Assembly: GCA_023091735.1 (NCBI GenBank)
Contig: JALKBU010000107.1
Span: 19,181 to 83,180, forward strand
From: Trichomonas tenax
Lineage: Eukaryota; Parabasalia; Trichomonadida; Trichomonadidae
Reading direction: 5' to 3'
DNA: 64,000 nucleotides
In this document: piece after piece, positions 1 through 10,199 of the stretch
Layout of the letters: every line of letters starts with the position of its first letter
Position numbering within the stretch: position 1 is the first letter of the stretch
Notes under the pieces: model-generated
What the model was told of the DNA's origin: nothing
The model's input: the letters and a program-made list of their open reading frames with translations, nothing else
Database searches by the model: none
Made by a program: the position numbers and the translations under genes

Positions 1-1063
1 AAAATTGTGCTGAGAACTTGCTATGTATTATACGCTGTATATAAAAAAACAAGTTTTTGTGTGATTTCATGAGAATCTTGAAAAAACTAAGATTATCTTG
101 ATGCGAAAAAGTTTGCACCAGCCTGCACATTAATCAATATGGCTAAATGTAACGAACCACACTGTCTTTTGTGCTTTATCCATCCGCTCCCCTCCGCCCT
201 GCGCCATGGTGAAAATTCAATACAGCGCCACTTTGCGTCATGGCGCAGGGTGGTTCTAAAAAGAATGCCCAAAACGGTGCTTCTTTATTATAATCAGCAT
301 ATGCTAGTATATCAAAATATGAAGGTTTCCTCAAATAAAATACTTTAAAAAGATTAAAAAAACTTGGTCAAATTATCGAAATTTGGTAAAATTTGTTATT
401 TTTTCATGTCAATAAAGCATTTTTACATGACAGTAAGAGTATGTTTACATGGCAATAGTCAATTTTACATGACAGAAAAATTAACCCGTGGCGAACCATA
501 TGGCGCCTAAATTCCTGCGCCATTGTGGCATGTATATTTTATATCTAAATTTTAAAGGCTTTTTAGATTTTTACTTTTGAGTCACGTTTTATGATTTTAC
601 ATTTTCAAAAAGTGTTGATAAAGTCTAATATCATAAATTTTCGATTTTACTTTAAATATAAACTTAACATTAATAATGATATCGATTTATCAATAAAACA
701 AAGTTATTACCTTTTTTAATCGTAAATCGTGTGTCTTTTTAATATTGCTTTATTTATATGATGTTAATTTTTTCCTGTGAATTAATGCTTTCTCCATTCT
801 CTAAATAATCGCTGTTTTGATGATGGATATCATCACAAAACACTTTTATTAAAATATTGACGCAATGAGCATGGAGCAGTGAACGATGAGAATTATAATT
901 ATATTTGATGATAAAATTAATTATTTAGATAGGTTATCACTTTAAGAGTACATAATACTCGCCTATGTTGGTCGATCTGCAAGGTTATATCAAAATGAAA
1001 TGGTGAAAAAAATTATCAACAAATTGGCGGAAATAATAAACACAGTTTAAAATAGATTAATAT
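1..1063. other. Intergenic, no convincing gene
   Basis: I see no convincing gene. The stretch holds a GC-rich inverted repeat (194-253) that stands out from the AT-rich surroundings, a small ATGGCGC/GCGCCAT hairpin (500-523), and three close copies of the intergenic motif TTTACATGNCA at 422, 444 and 464. A 69-codon open frame at 139-348 overlaps the inverted repeat, has no recognisable domain and is probably fortuitous. Confidence 0.6.
194..253. repeat. GC-rich inverted repeat (15-bp arms)
   Basis: The arms are 194-208 and 239-253, beginning CCGCCCTGCGCCATG. They pair with one G/A difference (a G-U wobble in RNA) around a 30-base loop. GC content is far above the flanks. The function is unknown; it could be a remnant of a mobile element or a structured transcript. 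Confidence 0.7.
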
Positions 1064-1861
1064 TTACAAACATGTCAAGAAGGACTTTCCGCAGTCTATA
1101 TCTGATGCTGCAGCGTAATATAACTTTCTTTCGAATGGTGAAACATTATTATTGATGAGTTCAACCATATCCTTGATACCGATATCTCTGTTAGCCTTAA
1201 GTGATTTCCAAACGAAGTATGATAAAAACGTATTTGGCTTTGATGAGAAGAAAGCAGACTTCGGAGGTATGAATAAACCTTCAAGTGTTAAATGATTAGT
1301 TTCTATTGCTTCTGTATCTATAAATACGGACAACCTCGAATTTAGGAGTTTATATGCTTTGACTGATTCGATAACACTTTTCAGAGGGAACATCTTATCA
1401 TTTGCTGCCAAGAAAAGCATTCTTCTCTCATCATCTGTGGATTTATAATATCCGTTGTAGAAAATAATAAGATTTTCTGAAACTTTTGATAAAAATATTC
1501 GCAACCAAGTTAAAATAACTGTGCGTGGTGCATCAACTAAGGTGTAGCATGTAAATCCGTAATTTTCAACGCATTTTGCTGTTAAAATTGCATCATTAAC
1601 CGGTCCAACAAATTGAACATTTGTTTTAGGATTGAGTGTTTCCGAGATAATCAGTACAATTTTACTTTCTAGAGTTTTTAAATCCTTGTGGGACATTTTT
1701 GATAAATCTTTTGAGTTTAGTTTAAGAAAATCAATTCTTTGTTGAATATTTCCTGAATCTCTCATGCTCTTGAGTGTTTCAAGACTTGATTCAGATGGTA
1801 AAGATTGGAAAAATGTTTCTTCCTCAAAATTAGAAACACTAGAGCTTCCAACACATCCCAT
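1064..1861 (-). CDS. Caspase-like (C14 fold) protein, probably inactive, N-myristoylated
   Basis: A 265-residue protein starting MGCVGSSS, a good N-myristoylation context with Cys3 available for palmitoylation, so it is probably membrane-anchored. Residues 65-185 look like the p20 part of metacaspases: a hydrophobic strand (KIVLIISE), then GPVNDA followed by helix and strand as in caspase-fold domains, then LIIFYNGYY (131-139) where the catalytic His-Gly normally sits, and VFIDTEAIE (179-187) where the catalytic Asp-x-Cys normally sits. Neither His nor Cys is present in these places, so I infer a pseudo-enzyme. The start is the first ATG, preceded by TGACAAAAAACAACAA. The family call rests on pattern and order only; it could be another alpha/beta fold. 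Confidence 0.55.
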   Translation of the reverse strand: MGCVGSSSVSNFEEETFFQSLPSESSLETLKSMRDSGNIQQRIDFLKLNSKDLSKMSHKDLKTLESKIVLIISETLNPKTNVQFVGPVNDAILTAKCVENYGFTCYTLVDAPRTVILTWLRIFLSKVSENLIIFYNGYYKSTDDERRMLFLAANDKMFPLKSVIESVKAYKLLNSRLSVFIDTEAIETNHLTLEGLFIPPKSAFFSSKPNTFLSYFVWKSLKANRDIGIKDMVELINNNVSPFERKLYYAAASDIDCGKSFLTCL

Positions 1862-2028
1862 TTGTTGTTTTTTGTCACATTTTATCAGAATTCATGAAAA
1901 ATTGACATTGTAAAGCTAAAATTGTTGACATAAAATTTGTTTTTAAATTTTACATGTCAAAACGATTTGGAATATTTAACAAGACAAAAATTTTATTTTA
2001 CGTGTCATAAAAATTGTCAAAAAAATTA

Positions 2029-2781
2029 ATGACCAACCCGAATTTTGAACATTATTCGACACTTGTTGTTCTTCGTCATGGAGAATCGCTGTCAAACCTT
2101 AACCGTACATACAGCGGTTGGTATGATACTGATCTCACGGAGAAAGGAATAGAAGACGCGAAAATCGCTGCAAAACTTTTGAAAAAGCATGGATTTAAGT
2201 TCGACGTTTGCTTTTCTTCATACTTAAAGCGCGCAATCAGATCAATGTGGTATGTTCTCGATGAACTTGATATGATGCACATCGAAACTATTCAAACATG
2301 GAGATTAAACGAATGCCACTTCGGTGCTCTTACAGGAATGAACAAAGAGCAGATATTTGTACGCTTCAGCAAAGAACAAATTGATACTTGGATGAATGAT
2401 ACTTGTTTCAGACCTCCTCCGTGCGATCCCGGACAGGAGAACCCATCGGATGTTCCAAAATACAAAGATTTGGATCCAAGAGTCATTCCCAATGGCGAAT
2501 CTATCGATATGATGTGGGAAAGAGCCAAACCATTCTTTTTGGACGAAATTGTACCACGCCTGAGGAATGGAAAGCGCGTTCTGCTTGTAGTTCACGGCAA
2601 TGTCCAAAGAGCTATCAAGAAATATTTACAAAAGCTCAGTGGCAAACAGATCATGAGCCAAAATGTTCTTCCTAATGGAAGCGCTTACGTCTTCAAGTTT
2701 GATAAGAATTTCAATCTTATCGAAACACAATCTCTTGTTGATGAGGAAGCTTACATCGCTATGAACGATGGAGTCCTTTGA
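2029..2781 (+). CDS. gpmA-like: 2,3-bisphosphoglycerate-dependent phosphoglycerate mutase
   Basis: Interconverts 3- and 2-phosphoglycerate in cytosolic glycolysis. The 250-residue protein has the histidine-phosphatase signature LRHGES near residue 15, followed by [18 protein letters not shown], the substrate-binding ERHYG-equivalent region ([12 protein letters not shown]), and the second catalytic His in VVHGNVQRA near 190. This order and length fit the cofactor-dependent dPGM family (about 230-255 residues). The open frame extends 5 codons further upstream but begins with TTG; the first ATG at 2029 is used here. Upstream lie ACGTGTCA and TTGTCAAAAA elements like those before other genes in the window. 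Confidence 0.93.
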   Translation: MTNPNFEHYSTLVVLRHGESLSNLNRTYSGWYDTDLTEKGIEDAKIAAKLLKKHGFKFDVCFSSYLKRAIRSMWYVLDELDMMHIETIQTWRLNECHFGALTGMNKEQIFVRFSKEQIDTWMNDTCFRPPPCDPGQENPSDVPKYKDLDPRVIPNGESIDMMWERAKPFFLDEIVPRLRNGKRVLLVVHGNVQRAIKKYLQKLSGKQIMSQNVLPNGSAYVFKFDKNFNLIETQSLVDEEAYIAMNDGVL

Positions 2782-3199
2782 TCATTAAAATACTATCATA
2801 AAACTTCTCTACTATCAATAAGTTATTATTTTTTTTATTATTTCAAATATATGAAACCTATCATCTTTCAATCATGCACGTAAAAATATTAATATGATTT
2901 TATTGATAAATCTCGATTTCCATATAATTTGTCTATATTTTCAGCATTAATTTGGTTTATACTTAATATAATTGCATTGTTGCAACTGAAATAGGATGCC
3001 ATTATGTTTCGGATGTAATTATCATATTTTCTTTCCTTCAAATTGAAATCTGACATTTAGAAATGAATCAACAAGTTAATTTCATTGCTCTGAATACTAT
3101 TATGAGGTTTTGAAAAATTGTTGATGTTGAATGTCTAAAGTTTAGAACTCTTTATATCCAACCCAGACGACATATGTTAATTAATATATATAAAAGCTG

Positions 3200-3720
3200 A
3201 ATACTGCTCAATCATGATATCGGCTTCTATTGTCTTCTACGGAGTCAAAAAGAAAGAAGAGTCAAAATCGTAAAGAATCACATCAAAAGAGCATAGCGTT
3301 TCTTTAATAGCGTTGTTTTTAAGAATTGAACAATTGCGCGAAACTTTATTTCAATTGCAATTAATAATGGAGATTCATATCATATAATGATGATAAAATG
3401 CGAATTAATGATATAACATCATAATGATGATAAAGTATGAATGATTGATTTCATATCATAATGATGATAAAATATGAGTGATTGATTCGGTATCATAATG
3501 ATGATAAAGTGCGAATGAATGATTATTTTCTTGTTGACATCAGCGCCATGATCAACTAAATATTGAACAATTTGGAGAGACTTTTTCAACTGCAATTGAC
3601 AATGGTGATTTATATCATAAAGATGATAAAATGTGAATGACTGATTTCATATCATAAAGACGATAAAATGTGAATAATTGATTTCATATCATAATGATGA
3701 TAAAGTATGAATGATTCAAT
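3200..3720 (-). pseudogene. Decayed ankyrin-repeat gene relic with 37-bp tandem repeats
   Basis: Read on the minus strand, 3527-3607 gives an ankyrin repeat (PLSIAVEK, one frameshift, then LQIVQYLVDHGADVN). A second, weaker copy (PLLIAIE...IVQFLK) lies near 3310-3370. Between and beside them are five to seven imperfect copies of a 37-bp unit built on TCATAATGATGATAAA (about 3375-3525 and 3610-3715). Frames are broken, so this is a relic. Ankyrin proteins are a very large family in trichomonads. Confidence 0.6.
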
Positions 3721-3759
3721 CTAATCTCTATAATAATATTTCGTTTTGTACTTTTGTAA

Positions 3760-4200
3760 ATAATACATGAGAGCTCGGATTTTGCATCAATCTTTCGGGC
3801 GATAATTTAACAACAACATTGTATCTAAAGTTTAATAACTTATTCAAAAATGTTGGAGATGATGGTGCTGTAATTATAACCAATGATCCGAGTCTATCTG
3901 TATATGGATGCTCTATATTTCAGAACTAAGAAATATATACTTTCTGGTTAAATAACTTTTATGCTAAATATATTCTTGTTGATCATTGTTATTTAGATAG
4001 AAATCAATACAATGAAGGTGCATAAGCAATCAAAACTGTTAGAAATCCTGTTCCTGTTCATTTCAAGAATGATCTCATTCATTTTTTCACTGCAAAATTT
4101 GAACTCATGAAAGATTGCCGAAATTGTGCAATAACAGTTATTAAGTACAGAATTGTTGACTATTACTCGCTGTTTTGTTCTATGGGTAGTTATTTCCTTC
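3760..4200 (+). pseudogene. Pmp-like surface protein relic
   Basis: Translating the plus strand gives short stretches such as KNVGDDGAVIITND and VYGCSIFQN, then VDHCYLDRNQYNEGA, interrupted by stops. The rhythm of short beta strands with Cys-Ser-Phe turns resembles the right-handed beta-helix (polymorphic membrane protein-like) surface proteins of trichomonads. There is no intact frame. A similar relic lies at 58900-59780. The family call is an inference from motif rhythm. Confidence 0.45.
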
Positions 4201-4390
4201 TTTTCTAAATAAACATATTTTGATAAAGAATATTAATCTTCATGTTCACAAAATCATTTAATATTTAATACAACATACAGATCGAATCATGTGCAATAGT
4301 TATATAGAGTTAAAATTCAAAATTATTTTCGATATTCAAATATCACTCCAGAAACTTATATAAACAAAAATACAACATATTTATATGATT

Positions 4391-5137
4391 TTATACAGAA
4401 GGATTGAACTGGCAGATCTCCTTTGGGATCATTTTTAGCCAATCACATGAAGTGAGATAGAAATGTGTGCAACCAATAATGCAATCATGGGCCTTAAGAT
4501 TTGGATCTTCCTTCTGACCATGAACATGTCCATAGATGCAATAATCGACGTTATATTTGTTAATCATTTCCGTAAGAATTCCTGGTGTTCCATCAAATGC
4601 AACAGGTGGGAAGTGGACCATAAGTACGCGAATTATGTCCTTATCTTGTGGTAAAAGTTTGAGTTGAGTTTCGAGTCTGTTAATTTCTCGTCCTGGAGTC
4701 TTTTCATTGGCACCCTTCGAAGCCATATGTCCAGGCCATGGGAAAATTCCCTCAATATCCCACAATCTTTGCGCAACAATTGCGAGATTTCCAATTCTCT
4801 GCATTTTTCCGACTGTCCATGTGACGTTCGGTGGTAAATCCTTCAGTGCTGAGGCCTTTGATGCCCATCTGTCGTGATTTCCTTCAGAAATTATAACTTT
4901 GCATGGAATTGCAGCCAAAAGCTTCAAATCTTCTTCCATTTCAGTAATTTTGTCTGCCCATGAGATATCTCCTGGAATTAAAACGACATCGTTGGGTTGA
5001 ACAACTTTTTGAAGATTTTCGAGAATTCTCTTTGGATGATTCTTCCACACTGGATCATATTGTTCCATCAATTTGTTTTTCGAACTTGGAAGGTGTGGAT
5101 CGCTTATGGCCCAAACTTTCGCTGTTGTTGAAGACAT
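4391..5137 (-). CDS. Calcineurin-like metallophosphoesterase
   Basis: A 248-residue single-domain metallophosphoesterase. All five blocks of the fold are visible in order: SDPHL (D-x-H, about residue 13), GDISWAD (about 57), EGNHDRW (about 86), MVHFPP (about 172) and YGHVHGQ (about 202). These residues bind the di-metal centre. The WAD and GNHDRW variants recall a subfamily annotated in bacteria and protists as predicted phosphohydrolases of unknown substrate. No signal peptide is visible, so it is probably cytosolic. The start ATG follows an AT-rich leader. Confidence 0.85.
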   Translation of the reverse strand: MSSTTAKVWAISDPHLPSSKNKLMEQYDPVWKNHPKRILENLQKVVQPNDVVLIPGDISWADKITEMEEDLKLLAAIPCKVIISEGNHDRWASKASALKDLPPNVTWTVGKMQRIGNLAIVAQRLWDIEGIFPWPGHMASKGANEKTPGREINRLETQLKLLPQDKDIIRVLMVHFPPVAFDGTPGILTEMINKYNVDYCIYGHVHGQKEDPNLKAHDCIIGCTHFYLTSCDWLKMIPKEICQFNPSV

Positions 5138-5686
5138 TTATTGATAGTGAAAATAAAGGGGGAGATTCTACGATAAACACATTTTTGGAAAAATGTGAAA
5201 TTTTATATAAAGAATTATAAATTTTTGAAGTTCTACTGGTCTCAGAACTTTTCTATATAATAAACTTAATTGAAATTACAATAATAAAATGTATCTCCCA
5301 AAAATAGCAAGTAATTCCAATACTTCAACTTTATTTTTTAGTAATCTATCGAAATACATCATTAATTTATTCATATTTTATTATGCTTTTCTTCAACATA
5401 ATATTTTGCAAATGAAATCCATCCTTTCTAGTATGATTCATAAAATCACTTTCGATTTCATGCTTACATTGAATTTATAATGTAATTCGTCTGAGATTTT
5501 CTTTTTATTCACTGTTTCACATAATAATTCACAATGTTGCATAATCTATTCCATAATATTGAAAAAAATTATTTATCTCGCTGCCATCATGTTCTTTGTC
5601 TTCAAATTGCATTGCTTTGCCAACTAGAGAAGTGCTTGAAGTGTATTTTAAAGCAATAAACAATATTTTTTAATAAACAAAGACTT
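5138..5686. other. Intergenic, nothing recognised
   Basis: AT-rich spacer between two leftward genes. A 63-codon open frame at 5289-5480 has no upstream promoter-like element, no domain and a composition typical of spacer. Confidence 0.6.
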
Positions 5687-8600
5687 TCAAACTTGAAGAT
5701 TTTCTTGTCTTGCGCGTTTAAGTTTTTCGTTGATTTCACGGGATTCTTTTTCTTTCATCATAACGCCTTCGATGAATTCAAGGAATCTGAACTCTTGTGC
5801 AGATAATTTAGATTTAAGGACTGCTTTATCAGCAGTGATTCCTTGTCCAATTCTTCCGATTTCTCTTCGCAAATCTTTCTCAGCTTGAAGCTGCTGCTTG
5901 AGATTGGAAATATCTGCTTCAAGAGCATCAATTCTCGCCTGGCACTCATCTCTATCCCTAACATTCTTCTCTGTTAACTGAACAACAGTCTTCTTCAAGT
6001 CTGCAACTGATTTGTTCTTCTTCTCTAATTCGTTCTTGTGTGCTTCTTCCGAAACTCTGATGTGTTCCTTGAGTTCGTCGATTTGCTTCTTCATCTCTTC
6101 AAGCAATGACTGCTTCTCTTGTTCACCTTTGAGTCTTGCAATGAAAATTGCTGCTTCGAGGCAATCATTTCCACCATATCCAACACTTCTCGCCTTAGAA
6201 ATAAGAAAATCAATGTTTGCACGGTCATCTGCGTTCTGCTTAGTGAGAACTCTGATGCTTTGAAGAACGGCTTCAGCTCTTGCATCGCTAAGAGGAACTT
6301 CGATTTTTGATGGTGATATCGATGAAGACAAAGAGATGACAACATCTTTGATGAACTCGCAGCATTTATCGAAACTAGTGACAAACGTTTGAACTGCATC
6401 GAATATGTTTTGGCCTGGTCTGCATCTAGTGATTCTTGAGATCTTATCAGCATCATTGAGGAGAGATTTAACAGATATAACTGCATCATCGCTGTTGAGA
6501 AGCTTTTCGATCTGAGAAAGAGCTGAAAGCTTCCTTGAAATGTCTGTTGCACGCTGTAAAGCATCTTCATCACGCGGATCAATGTCAATGAGATTGCAAA
6601 CTCCTTTGAGCAAAGAAGTAAACTTCTTCATGTCATTGATCTCTTGAAGAGCATCTTTAACATTTCCGCATGTTAAAGCAGAAAGAATCGATGATAAATC
6701 TGCTGCTGCATTTGATAAATGTGACAATTGTGCTTGGAGCTGTTTGTTCATCGAATTTGCTTTGAACAATTTATCATTTGCATCTTCAACAGCTTGTGTG
6801 AGATTGGAAGAATCTCCTCTGAGTGTATTGAGCTGAGCATTAAGTTGCTCGTTTTGTTCTGTGAGTTTTTCGTTTGCTTTCTTCTGTCTGCGAAGTTCGT
6901 TTCCAAGATCTTCGTTTTGCTGAGTGACTTTTTCGAGAGTCGCATGAAGATTCTGTGATTCTGTTTTACCAACTTCTTTATCGAGAAGCATCGCTGCCAC
7001 TGATGATTTAGCTTCTTCGATCTTATTGTTCTTTTCACCAATTTCATCTTCAAGCTCTTCAACTTTCCATTTAAGTTCATTTCTTTGCGTTGTTGTTTCA
7101 TTGAGATTTTTATGAAGGTTTTCGTTGATTTGAGTCTTCTCTGCAATTTCTTTCTTAAGTTTTGCAATTTCTTCCTCCAAATTTGCGATTTTCTCGTTGA
7201 GATTTGCAGCCTCTTGTTTACTGTCGGCCTTAAATTGCTGCATTGACTTGTTTGCAGCATCAAGGTTCTGGGTGAGTTCTGCAATTTGGTTATTTTGATC
7301 TTCAATCTTCTTCTCGTGTCCGCTGATAACTCTTGAAAGTTTCTCACTCTTCTGCTTCTCTTCAGCAATTCCTTCCTCGAGTTTGTGTTGAACATCTTCT
7401 CCAGCAGATTTTGTTTTATCGAGCTCTGATGATTTCGTGGAAAGTTTCTCACCGAGCGTTGCTGCTTCTGCAGTTTTCTTATCGAGTTTCTGTTCAAGAT
7501 CTGCGATTTTCTCCGCTTTAGAATTCGAATCATCAGTGATCTCCTTAAGTTCGTTTGTTAATTCTTTGTTCACTATTGTTTGCTTTGTGAGTTTTTCCTG
7601 TGTATCCTTGAACTCATTTGTTCTTGTTTGAAGATCGTGCGATAATGTTTCATTTTCAGATTTTTGTTTCTCTAAATCACGAATCAATGATTTGATCTTT
7701 GATGAAAACTGATTGTTTTGCGACTGCAGCTCAGCATTTTGTGACTTCTGCTCTTCATTCTCGTGTTGCTGCTCTTCAAGTTGTTCTTGAAGATGTTTTG
7801 CAGACTTCTGAGTCTTCGAAAGTTCCCTCTTCGTCTTGCTGAGATCGTCTTCGAGATTTGTGTTGTTCTTAGAGAGTTCTTTAATACTACCAACGTGTTC
7901 CTGAAGATCAGCATTCAGTTGATCATGTTCACGCTTCATTTGATCGATAACATAGATTGCTTTGATGTTTTTAGATTTAAGATCTTTGATTTCCTTCGTT
8001 TTCGTTGCAAGGTTTGTGTGGAGGGCCTCAATCTCATTTGCTTGGTTCTGAAGCTCTTTTTGAAGCCTTGGAATGTGATTATCATACTTTTTCTGAATTG
8101 ATTCAACTTTTGCGTTTTCTTGGAAATATTTTTTCTTCACATCCTCAATTTGTTGTTTAAGGGCTGCAATGGTGTCTCTGGATGACTGTGAGGCCTTAGA
8201 AAGCATTTTATGAAATTCAGTTTTCATATTTGCGATCATTGCTGTTGCTGAAGCAGAATCTTTCTGCATTTCACGAACCTTTTGATCCAGCTGTGTGATA
8301 TCGATTTCTGCATAGATATGGTTCGAAGCGTCGTCTAAAAGATCGTGGAACAACGTTAACCTGCGCGTTTTCATTAATTCCTTAATAGTTGCCTCGTACT
8401 CGGCTGTGGTTTGACGGAGAGTTGCGACTTCTTCTTGTAAATCGTTAATTTGAGCAATTAAAGTTTGAATGTGCCTCATTCTCGATAAAGCGCCTGAATT
8501 TTGGGCATCTGATACGGACAAAATTCTATTTCCGAGTATTTTAATCATTTCTCCGTATTCTTCGCGATATACGTTTTCATAAGCGGTGAGTTTTTCCATA

Positions 8601-8836
8601 ATCTTAGAGATGAACACTTCTCTGTCATCTGTTATTATCTGGTAAAACAATTCTTCGAGTCTTTTTGTTATAAACTGCCCAGAAGTTTGAGATGATAACA
8701 TTTGTCGAACAATTTTATCAGAAGCGACTGCTTTAAGTACTTTTTCTAGCGAAGATATGAAATCTCGACCTCGTTTCGCGTATATTCGAGAGACTACTTC
8801 AGATGCTCGTGAAGAGTCTTCAGTCGAAATACTCAT
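5687..8836 (-). CDS. Large coiled-coil protein (1049 aa)
   Basis: I do not recognise a specific family. Residues 1-110 form a short, probably globular helical head (ASEVVSRIYAKRGRDFISSLEKVLKAV). From about 110 to 690 there is nearly unbroken heptad coiled coil rich in K, E, Q, L and N, with the rhythm of myosin-tail or golgin-type rods. A helical non-coiled island lies at about 700-860 (DLSSILSALTCGNVKDALQEINDM...), and a second coiled coil runs from about 890 to 1049. There is no transmembrane segment. It may be a cytoskeletal, centrosomal or golgin-like scaffold. TTGACACTTTTCG lies about 25 bases before the ATG. Confidence 0.85.
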   Translation of the reverse strand: MSISTEDSSRASEVVSRIYAKRGRDFISSLEKVLKAVASDKIVRQMLSSQTSGQFITKRLEELFYQIITDDREVFISKIMEKLTAYENVYREEYGEMIKILGNRILSVSDAQNSGALSRMRHIQTLIAQINDLQEEVATLRQTTAEYEATIKELMKTRRLTLFHDLLDDASNHIYAEIDITQLDQKVREMQKDSASATAMIANMKTEFHKMLSKASQSSRDTIAALKQQIEDVKKKYFQENAKVESIQKKYDNHIPRLQKELQNQANEIEALHTNLATKTKEIKDLKSKNIKAIYVIDQMKREHDQLNADLQEHVGSIKELSKNNTNLEDDLSKTKRELSKTQKSAKHLQEQLEEQQHENEEQKSQNAELQSQNNQFSSKIKSLIRDLEKQKSENETLSHDLQTRTNEFKDTQEKLTKQTIVNKELTNELKEITDDSNSKAEKIADLEQKLDKKTAEAATLGEKLSTKSSELDKTKSAGEDVQHKLEEGIAEEKQKSEKLSRVISGHEKKIEDQNNQIAELTQNLDAANKSMQQFKADSKQEAANLNEKIANLEEEIAKLKKEIAEKTQINENLHKNLNETTTQRNELKWKVEELEDEIGEKNNKIEEAKSSVAAMLLDKEVGKTESQNLHATLEKVTQQNEDLGNELRRQKKANEKLTEQNEQLNAQLNTLRGDSSNLTQAVEDANDKLFKANSMNKQLQAQLSHLSNAAADLSSILSALTCGNVKDALQEINDMKKFTSLLKGVCNLIDIDPRDEDALQRATDISRKLSALSQIEKLLNSDDAVISVKSLLNDADKISRITRCRPGQNIFDAVQTFVTSFDKCCEFIKDVVISLSSSISPSKIEVPLSDARAEAVLQSIRVLTKQNADDRANIDFLISKARSVGYGGNDCLEAAIFIARLKGEQEKQSLLEEMKKQIDELKEHIRVSEEAHKNELEKKNKSVADLKKTVVQLTEKNVRDRDECQARIDALEADISNLKQQLQAEKDLRREIGRIGQGITADKAVLKSKLSAQEFRFLEFIEGVMMKEKESREINEKLKRARQENLQV

Positions 8837-8997
8837 AATGACTTCTGTACGTTAACGAAAAGTGTCAACATTTTTTTTGTTCAAGAATCCCAATAACAAA
8901 ACTGAATCAACACTAATTATGAATGAAGAGGTTATAGGACATATTCTTATAATATATGTGATATTCTGTTAAATATAACATTTGCTAAAATTTATCA

Positions 8998-9453
8998 TCA
9001 TTTATCAATGACTAACATCGATTTTGAACCTGATGGCAATGCTTTGTATGATATTTCGATCAATATTACAATTACTGAAAATTTGGAATTATATGCGGGT
9101 CCAATATCAGATTCATTGTTTCTTGCTGAAACAGCATGACCAATATGTTGTGTTCCTTGCTTTAATGCTTCTGAACTAGCAAAATCAACATCTGTCGAAT
9201 TAGTTAAAAAATTATATGAATGATTCCTTTAAAAAGAGCCAACAATCTCGGAAATACGAACATTGCAGCCAGGAGCAATAAAACATATCTTGTTATTTAT
9301 CCCAGAAAGATTCATATCCCATGCTGAAATAAAATTCATGTCTTCGCCTTTAATTCCATTGAAATCACCTCTTTTTGACAATACATAGTTATATCTGAAC
9401 CACGGCTCTTTCACTGTGAAATGTTGTGAGATAAAAATCAAAAGAATTAACAT
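8998..9453 (-). pseudogene. Small secreted-type ORF interrupted by one in-frame stop
   Basis: From an ATG at 9453 a 74-residue frame starts with a hydrophobic signal-like segment (MLILLIFISQHFTV). It ends at a TAA (9229-9231), but the same frame continues open for another 76 codons (RNHSYNFLTNSTDVDF...) to a TGA at 8998. AAAAGTGACAT lies just before the ATG, matching other promoters here. This is either a recent pseudogene, a short secreted protein, or a read-through case. No family recognised. Confidence 0.5.
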
Positions 9454-9645
9454 TAAAAATATGTCACTTTTGATTCAAATACTTTCTTATCTCTACGCGT
9501 ATAGGACTATTGATTTTAAGTCTAATTCTTTGATATAAATTAAAATATAAATTTTAAAATTTAATATTTTTAAATTAACAACAAGTATTTATAATAGAAT
9601 TCGTGTACAATCGATAGTTACATATTTTGTTTGCTCAAACAAAGT

Positions 9646-9906
9646 TTAATCGAATGAAAGTTCATTAATTGTTTGTTCTATGAGTTCAATTGATGGCAAT
9701 GTTGTATTAATAACTTTTTTGAGGAACTTTGGTCCCTTTGCTTTAGCTAAAAATACAAGGAATTGTCCTTCTGTTTCGAAAATCGACAAAGATTCCTCAG
9801 GTTTTAAGTCATCACTCGCTTTAAGGGAATTTGAAGCAATAACTGCATTCTCTGGTGTCTTAAAATCGAATTTTAGAACAGCAGTGAATGGATAATCGCT
9901 TTCCAT
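9646..9906 (-). CDS. PCC1: KEOPS/EKC complex subunit Pcc1 (LAGE3 family)
   Basis: An 86-residue protein that fits the tiny Pcc1/CTAG family: an N-terminal strand (YPFTAVLKFDF), TPENAVIASNSLKAS helix with early residues matching the family pattern, EGQFLVFLAKAKGPKFLKKVINTTL, then SIELIEQTINEL. Pcc1 is the dimerisation subunit of KEOPS, which transfers the threonylcarbamoyl group to A37 of ANN-decoding tRNAs (t6A). The frame extends 15 codons upstream from a TTG; the first ATG (9906) gives the length usual for the family. Sua5, which makes the donor for this reaction, is encoded about 15 kb away. Confidence 0.8.
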   Translation of the reverse strand: MESDYPFTAVLKFDFKTPENAVIASNSLKASDDLKPEESLSIFETEGQFLVFLAKAKGPKFLKKVINTTLPSIELIEQTINELSFD

Positions 9907-10199
9907 AATTTTTTTTGTTGCACAGACTCGTTCAAATTTTATTTTTAACAAAAATAAAATTTGAGATTAAATATATAAATGAATTCCAATGTAAATCATA
10001 AAAATCAAATCAAAATTGCTAAAAATGAATATTTCAAATTACAAAAAATTGATTTTTAAAGATTTTTCAAAATCTCATTAATATATAAGTTCTACATAAA
10101 AATGTATAACTAAATATAAAATAAAAACAGCATTTTTCGAAAAATGAGAAAATTGAAAAAGTGTGTTTGAGCAATCAATTGCAATTTTTTAGAAGCAAA

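Noticed and set aside
139..348. 69-codon open frame
   Set aside because: Overlaps the GC-rich inverted repeat, has no domain, and lacks an Inr-like element just upstream.
3375..3715. Regular repeats considered as a CRISPR array
   Set aside because: The units are contiguous tandem repeats without unique spacers, and the host is a eukaryote.
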